DNA from: Hyparrhenia diplandra
Taxonomy: Eukaryota; Streptophyta; Magnoliopsida; Poales; Poaceae
Direction: 5' to 3'
Assembly: GCA_015847255.1 (NCBI GenBank)
Contig: JADLZK010002575.1
Location: 1 to 64,000, forward strand
Length of the DNA: 64,000 bases
Shown here: positions 57,678 through 64,000 of the stretch, one piece after another
Numbering within the stretch: position 1 is the stretch's first letter
How the letters are laid out: the number at the start of each line of letters is the position of its first letter
The notes under the pieces: model-generated
What the model was told of the DNA's origin: nothing
The model's database searches: none
Seen by the model: only the letters and a program-made list of their open reading frames with translations
Translations under genes and position numbers: made by a program

Positions 57678-60600
57678 GAGATTACAGAAAACTGAATGGC
57701 TTGTGCTTCAGCTGTGGAGAAAAATACAGTCCTGGTCACATGGATGTGTGTCCCAAGAGAGTGAAACCACAAGTCAATGCTTTAGCAGTCAATGACTTGG
57801 ACAGGGAAACTGGATGATGAGGTGTTGAATGAGTTGGCTAAGGAAGATGCTTTTCAAGACGATTTTGGCAAGCTTTCCATTAATGCTTTATCTGGGGCTG
57901 ATCAGTTCCAGTGCCTTAAGCTGAAAACAAGAGTCAGGGATAAGACTATGCTCATTCTTATTGATAGTGGCAGTTCCCACAGCTTTATTAGCTCCCAATT
58001 TGTTCAGTTAGCTAGATTACCTACAGTCTCAATCCCTCATAAGCAAGTGCAGTTGGCTAGTGGAGAGCATATTAATACCACAGAAATGGTTGAGAATTTA
58101 CAGTGGTTTTGCCAGGGCCATACCATATCTACCACTTTTATAGTTCTGGATATGCACCCTTATGATGCTATTCTTGGCTATGGCTGGTTAACTACCCATA
58201 GTCCTATGAACAATGACTGGGAACATAGAACCTTGAGTTTTATGGAGAATGGCAGACAAATACAACTCCAAGGGCTTCTGCCTTCAACTCCTTCTTTGGC
58301 TGCCATTTCTACACAGAAAATATATAAATCAGCTAAAGGAAATGATGTGTGGGCTTATGCTTTAGTGGACTACAGACCCAAGGTTTCTAAGACGCTACCT
58401 GATTCTGAGGACTCACAGGAACAAGTAAATTTGCTGTTAGCCCAATACAGTGATGTCTTCTCTGATCCCAAAACTCTGCCTCCCTCCAGGGTTTATGATC
58501 ATACCATACCACTCTTGCCAAATGCAGTGCCAGTTAACTCTAAGCCATACCATTATTCTCCACTTCATAAAACTGAAATTGAGAGACAGGAGCAGGAATT
58601 ACTTGAAGCAGGGTTGATTGATCATAGCCAGAGCCCATTTGCCTCACCTGTGCTGCTGGTCAAGAAAAAAGATGGCTCTTGGAGGTTCTGTATAGATTAC
58701 AGGAAACTTAATGACATCACCATTAAGAATAGATTTCCCATGCCAATCCTGGAAGAGATTTAGGATGAACTGGCAGGCTCAAAGTTTTTCACAAAGTTGG
58801 ATTTGAGAGCTAGATATCACCAGGTTAGAATGCATGTTGACCATGAGTACAAGACAGCCTTCAAAACACATCAAGGCCATTATCAGTTTAAAGTCATGCC
58901 TTTTGGCCTCACCAATGCTCTAGCAAGATTCCAGTGTGTCATGAACTTCATTCTGAAGCCATTTCTCAGAAAGTTTGTTTTGGTCTTCCTAGATGACATT
59001 TTGATTTATAGCCCAACTATCACAGACCATATGACTCATTTGGAGCAGGTGTTGATCCAGCTCAAAAAGCATCAATTCTTTTTGAAGGAGAGTAAATGTT
59101 CCTTTGCTCAGACAAGTTTAGAATACCTTGGCCATATCATTTCTTCTAATGGGGTGTCTACTGATGCATCCAAGATTGCAGCCATGGTGAACTGGCCTGT
59201 ACCAACAACAGTAACTGAGCTAAGAGGTTTTCTGGGACTTACTGGGTACTACAGAAGATTTGTCAAAGGTTATGGGCTCCTCACCAAACCTCTGACTAAT
59301 TTATTAAGGAAGAAACAATTCCAGTGGAATCCTGAAGCCCAGCAAGCTTTCCAGCATGTCAAAGAAGCTATGACCTAAACCCCTGTGTTGGCTCTGCTAA
59401 ATTTTCAGGAAACATTTACTATTGAGACAGATGCATGTCAGAATGGAGTGGGGGCAGTCCTCATGCAGCATGGTCAACCCATAGCTTATTTGAGTAAGGC
59501 TCTTGGGGACAAGCACAAACATCTGTCCATCTATGAGAAGGAATTCCTAGCTCTTATCATGGCAGTAGAAAGAGGCATTATTTGCAAAGGGATCAGTTCA
59601 TCATTCTGACTGATCACAAGAGTCTGGCTTATTTAACTGAACAGAATCTACAGTCTAAAATGTAGAGGAAAGCAATGACAAGGTTAATGGGCTTGGACTT
59701 CAAAATTGTCTACAGGAGAGGCAAAGACAACATAGCAGCTGATGCTTTATCTAGGGTGGCTCATCTTTTGGCACTACAAGTTATTTCCTCTGTACAACCA
59801 GCTTGGGCCCAAGAAGTCTTGAATACCTATGCCACTGATTCTGAGGCTCAGGAGAAGTTGCAGAGACTGACCATCAAGTCACCTGATGAAGCTGGCTATC
59901 ATCTACATAAAGGTATCATCTGGTACAAGGATAAGGTATGGATAGCAAACAACTCAGCTTTGCAAACTAAGTTGATCTCAGTCTGTCACAGTAGTGCCAT
60001 TGGAGGGCATTCTGGTATTACTGCCACTTATTACAGGGTAAAGAAAAATTTTCAATGGAAAGGAACGAAGAGGGATGTGGAAGCTTTTGTCAAACAATGC
60101 AGTGTTTGTCAGCACTCCAAGCATCTTAACACTCATCCACCAGGTTTGCTACAACCCTTACCTATCCCTTCAGGCATTTGGCAGGATCTCTCCATGGACT
60201 TTATTATTGGCCTGCCCAAATCAGATGGTTTTGAAGTTATGGTGGTTGTTGATAGATTTACAAAATCTGCCCATTTCATACCTCTGAAACATCCATATAC
60301 AGCTGAATCAGTTGCTCTGATCTTCTTGGACAATGTTGTCAAGTTGCATGGCCTCCCAAAGACTATTGTGACAGATAGGGATCCAGTGTTTGTTAGTACA
60401 TTTTGGACAGAGCTCTTTCGGTTGTACAAGGTGGATTTGCTGTTTTCTACTGCTTATCACCCAGAGACGGATGGCCAAACCGAGAGGGTAAATCAGTGCT
60501 TGGAAATGTATTTGAGATGTGCAGTCCATGATTCACCAAAATCTTGGACATCTTGGTTATCCCTAGCTGAATTCTGGTATAATTCATCATTCCATTCTGC

Positions 60601-61311
60601 ATTGGGCTGCTCTCCTTTTAAGGCACTTTATGGGTATGAACCTGATGTGGGTGGCCTTGCTCCAATCCCATTCCACACTGCAGCAGAATTTGTTATCGAC
60701 ATCGCGGATCGATGTGAGAATTGCATCTGGAATCATTGAAGCAACATTTGGCCAGAGCCCATAATCGTATGAAACTAAAGGCTGATCGTCAGAGAGCTGA
60801 TGTACACTATGAGGTTGGGGAGCAGGTACTTCTTAAGCTGCAACCTTACACTCAATCCTCAGTGGCTAGTCGACCTTATCCAAAGCTCGCATACAAGTAT
60901 TATGGTCCTTACAAGGTGTTGGAGAAGATCGGCAGCGTGGCCTACCGACTGGAGCTGCCTGATGATGCGTTGATTCACCCGGTGTTCCATGTGTCCCAAC
61001 TTAAACCATATATTGCTGATTACTCACCAGTTTTTGATGTCTTGCCAAAGCTCACTGATCTGGACGTCGTCGACACGTTGCCGGCTAAGGTGATCGATCG
61101 TCGTTTGGTCAAGAAAGGTAACAGAGCAATGCCTCAGGTGCAGGTGACTTGGACTTCTTTTCCACCAACTGTGAAGACCTGGGAGAACTACCATGTGCTG
61201 AAGCGGCGTTTCCCTGAAGCACCAGCTTGGGGACAAGCTGACTCTCAAGGGGGGGAAGATGTAGCGGCTGATGACGCTACGAAGCTGATGCCGGACGAGC
61301 TACAGGAGTGA
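57678..61311 (+). pseudogene. Gypsy pol with chromodomain, interrupted
   Basis: After the zinc knuckle the frame from 57792 has the aspartic protease site LILIDSGSSHSF and the RT start (SPVLLVKKKDGSWRFCIDYR). TAG 58761 interrupts it; the same frame then gives FGLTNALARFQ and VFLDDILIYS (RT catalytic DD near 59000). TAA 59376 follows, then RNase H (FTIETDACQNGVGAVLMQHG). A 4-bp loss near 59573 and TAG 59663 precede the integrase frame 59675-60739: an H-H-C-C zinc finger (GHSGITATYYR ... CSVCQHSK) and a catalytic core with MDFI, TDRDPVF and TERVNQ. After a shift near 60710 the C-terminus has GPYKVLEKIGSVAYRLELP and a chromodomain-like VKTWENYHVLKRRFP, ending at 61311, 51 bp inside the 3' LTR. 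Confidence 0.92.
61243..61259 (+). other. Polypurine tract of gypsy element
   Basis: tcaaggggggga and following purines directly before the 3' LTR. Confidence 0.8.
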
Positions 61312-61582
61312 AGCCGTCCAAGACAGTTGTCGCATCGCGTTTAAGTTTACGTATTCGTGTGTTTACGTTTTCGTGTTACCATATGGCACCTGTTGGTCAG
61401 CGTCAAGTCGGAGTCTGTACTTAAACCGGCAATCGTCATCACGTCTGTATCGAACATCTGAATTCTGAAATAGAATTGCGAAGCCAAGGCAAGGGGGTTA
61501 ACCCTGCCCGCTTCGTCGTCGTTTCCATCTACTCGTGTGTGCTCACGTGGACGGCGATCGCCGGCGGCCACGGGGCGTTACA
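61260..61582 (+). repeat. 3' LTR of gypsy element (323 bp)
   Basis: Starts TGTAGCGGCTGATGACGC and ends GGGGCGTTACA, followed by TTAGT. Confidence 0.93.
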
Positions 61583-61587
61583 TTAGT
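61583..61587. repeat. TSD (TTAGT), right copy, of gypsy element
   Basis: Matches 55620-55624. Confidence 0.95.
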
Positions 61588-62799
61588 TGTCGTGTATGAG
61601 GCCTTGAGTAATTTTATTCATCCCTTGAGTACGTTAGCAATTATTATATATATTCATCCCTGAGTATGTCACCTGCTTCTACGTACACCAAGTTAATTTC
61701 TTGCTTCTCTGTGCATGCCAAGACACTTAATATATATACAGCTGGCCGGATAGAACATGGTTTCGTGGCATTGGCAAATACCGTCTACAGAAGTTGATGT
61801 TAGCTAGGAATGGGAAGTACTCATCAGCAAAACATACATAAAATTAGTTGAATCAGATGAATAAATGAGTTTAGTTAATTGGAAACAAAGTGCTCATCAG
61901 CTATAACAATGTAAAAAATTGAGCACCATCTGAATGCAGCTGGCAAACATGGCCAGCACCGTCCTTGTTCTAGCCACATGTACAACTCTCAAGATCGCTG
62001 GTCAGCGTGGGCTTGAGCACCACTCAACTCTTTCAACTGTTGGTGTCCATTCCTTGCACTATGTAAAAACTTCGCATTACAGACGTGTGTTCACTGTTCA
62101 GCGCATCGAGTCTGTAGGGGACGGTGATGGACATTACAGTTCTTTACATAGTGTTGGCGGGTGCTGCTCAGGCAAGAATTGTATGCACAGCCAGTCCCAC
62201 TCTTGCTAGTCAACTGAGTACGACGTCCATATGTTTGTTGATTAATTTTCTGATCAGCTTGTTTCCTACACGGGCAATTCGAGCATCTCTCCATTTGCAT
62301 ATTGTTCAGTAATGTCGTCCCCCCTTTTCTCATTTTCTATAAAAACTATTTCCGTGGGGCATACACATATGCATATGAATTAAGATCCACTTATTTCGGT
62401 ATTGGCCTCCTCAATTTTCGAATGGCCCCAATCTGTTTTGTAGTTCTAAGTCGCTTTACACTGATACCTTGCATTTTTGCCCTGTTCAATTTCTCCTGAT
62501 GGATTATTCATATTTTTTCTAACTATTATAAATTTTACAATGAAAAAAAATTGTTACTATAAAATCTGTACTTCAATAAAATGTACAACGAAAAAAGGCG
62601 TCTAGAATACATTATGAATGATGTAAAAGTATTTTTAGTAGATAAAACACAGTACTAAACTAAAGAGAGATGAGATGGCTCTTATAGTGCACGAGGCAAG
62701 ACTCACTACCACTGCCCAAGCGATGGGTATTACAATAGCATGGACTACTGTATATTAGGCATGCATATGACTTGTGTAACTAGCACATTGCGAATATAA
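61588..62799. other. Non-coding stretch right of the gypsy element
   Basis: Continuation of the locus cut at 55624. It contains the displaced TATATATA at 61731-61738. Around 61985-62055 it resembles 53990-54040 (ctggtcagc...gcttgag...caactctttca), followed by a weak miR2118-like ttggtgtccattccttgc at 62040-62057. No coding gene recognised. Confidence 0.45.
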
Positions 62800-63490
62800 A
62801 TTATCACATTGCAAATGCTTGAAAAGCAAATCGTTAAGAAACAATCTTACACCAAATTTTACACCTTATGATAAATAATACTCGAAACTGAAACCATCTA
62901 GACTCATGAAAAATCATTGATCCACAAAAACACTAAAAAATGGTTGGCCTAAGAATGCAAGCTAGGGTGTACAGATCTGTGAGGGTGGCCAATTTACATT
63001 CACCCAAGGTGCTACTACTGAGGTTGCCGGACAGAACATGGAAACAGTGCATGGACAAGAACACGATTCTAGATGTCTTCCTTCGGTGCCACCCATTCAC
63101 AAAAGCTGACGAAGTAGGTGTTCAGGGCAGACTGCCAGTACGTGACGTCATCAATGGCAGATGGGAATGGGATGAGATAGATGGGACAGAGACAAAAGGC
63201 CGTTGAGTGGATCTGGGGATGAACCTAAGCTGGGAGAGGATGACAAGGGCTCTCTGTTTTATATAAGCTCCTCAGGCACCCCCCCCCCTCAAATGAAAGG
63301 TGTGAGAACAGGATGGGTCTGCAGCCCTGCAGGATGTGACTCCTACCGGCTGACGGTGCAAGAATGAATAACAGACTCAGTCCAAACGTACATTGTTAAA
63401 TTAATATCCTGATCGATAGATGTATTGTGGCTCAACAGAAGCAGATAATGTATTGAAAGCAAAGTACTATCTCGAATAATTTTAATTTTT
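62800..63490. repeat. Diverged duplication, copy B
   Basis: Collinear with copy A at 52955-53790 but lacking the 53213-53337 insertion. It carries the miR2118-like site, leader and promoter of locus K. Confidence 0.9.
63078..63266 (-). ncRNA. Candidate 21-PHAS precursor K (miR2118-like site)
   Basis: The plus strand at 63078-63101 reads ttccttcggtgccacccatt followed by caca, identical in the core to locus J (18 of 22 with a 2-nt bulge). The promoter, minus CCTGAGGAGCTTATATAAAA (TATA part at plus 63257-63266), is 156 bp upstream. A TGACGTCA palindrome sits in the leader at about 63144-63151 (TGATGTCA on the minus strand in copy A). Conservation of site, spacing and promoter between J and K is the clearest support for a functional unit. 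Confidence 0.45.
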
Positions 63491-63810
63491 AGCTGTTCAC
63501 TTAATCTGTCAACAAAATAAAAAAAGGCACTTTAACTAACGTTAGCTTATGTTAAGAGCTAATAGAAATGGTCTAGTAAAAAAAAAAATCTATTCCTAGT
63601 AGTTGTTGCTTAGAAATCCGATTCAAAATGCTAGTCAACTTTCTGAAGGCAACCTGTTCAAACTGATGAAGTCCCGGTAAATGCCGTTTCATTCATATGC
63701 ACCACAATGAGATGTTGGGCAAATTCATGGTTAATTACCTGACAGGCGCTGCCCAAATTAGCCACTATCTCAATGTCTCCAGCATTTTCCTTCCTATGAC
63801 ATATGATCTC

Positions 63811-63992
63811 TTCGTGCTTGTCCCATTAATATTAGTTGTCCTGTATGACACCTTGGCCCAGCCTGCCAACTGTGGAGTCTGCCAGGGGACCAGATCATAA
63901 AAACGGCAAGCGTTGGCTAGACACAGCTGCTTCTATGTACACCAAGTTAATTTCTTGCCTCTCTGTGCGTGCCTTTAGACAGTCAATATATA
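63811..63992 (-). ncRNA. Candidate PHAS locus N, paralog of the gypsy-disrupted locus M
   Basis: The plus strand ttcgtgcttgtcccattaat (63811-63830) aligns to miR2118 at about 15 of 22 positions with one deletion. TATATA at 63987-63992 lies about 155 bp upstream. The text between (ttagttgtcctgtatgacac, then caccaagttaatttcttgcc) matches the sequence right of the gypsy element, so this is the uninterrupted sister locus. Confidence 0.3.
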
Positions 63993-64000
63993 CCTGGCCC

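Larger units (their letters stand above)
55625..61582 (+). mobile_element. Ty3/gypsy chromovirus (Reina-like), 5.96 kb
   Basis: LTRs of 322 and 323 bp, 5-bp TSD, primer-binding site, gag, pol in gypsy order (protease, RT, RNase H, integrase) and a chromodomain-like C-terminus. Small size and short LTRs fit the Reina lineage. The LTRs differ at about 16 positions plus one indel (about 5%), so this is older than the two copia insertions. Pol is broken by three nonsense codons and at least three frameshifts. Confidence 0.94.

Overview
The window looks like intergenic nuclear DNA from a grass (Poaceae). It is full of plant LTR retrotransposons (Sirevirus-type copia, Ale/Retrofit-like copia, chromovirus gypsy, LARDs), L1-type LINE fragments, a tRNA-derived SINE and a CACTA transposon. 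I found no intact host protein-coding gene, no rRNA or tRNA gene and no CRISPR array. Nearly all open frames belong to transposon proteins or are chance frames.

Layout. 1-7210: non-coding, with several short sites on the minus strand that resemble grass miR2118 targets. 7225-9596: retroposed zinc-knuckle element (minus), 14-bp target-site duplication (TSD). 11572-22928: Sirevirus-like copia element with 2.06-kb LTRs and TSD TCAAG. 23331-23637: SINE. 23649-27065: three LINE pieces. 28374-29434: 1.06-kb retroposon with a 16-bp TSD. 30022-51365: one copia insertion (227-bp identical LTRs, TSD AGTCT) holding a complete LARD (30723-37393, TSD GGCAT), a left-truncated CACTA element (about 39.2-46.5 kb) and half of a second LARD (46510-49529). 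The copia integrase region is missing. 51371-55619 and 61588-64000: non-coding DNA with diverged tandem copies, split by a chromovirus gypsy element (55625-61582, TSD TTAGT).

Main biological signal. Outside the transposons, a short motif recurs a dozen or more times, always in the same orientation. Read on the plus strand it resembles miR2118 itself, so transcripts from the minus strand would carry the target site. The best copies (2309, 3581, 4832) match my recalled 22-nt miR2118 consensus at 18 of 22 positions. Most copies have a TATA-like box 135-200 bp upstream on the minus strand, and four potential promoters share a GAGGAG block just before TATA. This is the architecture expected of 21-PHAS loci, the long non-coding precursors that miR2118 cuts to start 21-nt phased siRNAs in grass anthers. 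Between 1.1 and 6.2 kb the sites recur about every 1.2-1.3 kb. I infer a clustered PHAS array broken up by transposons. Small-RNA data would be decisive.

The transposons are nearly all disabled by frameshifts, nonsense changes at Gln codons, nesting and deletion. Boundaries supported by TSDs are reliable. Coding calls inside them are described as remnants.
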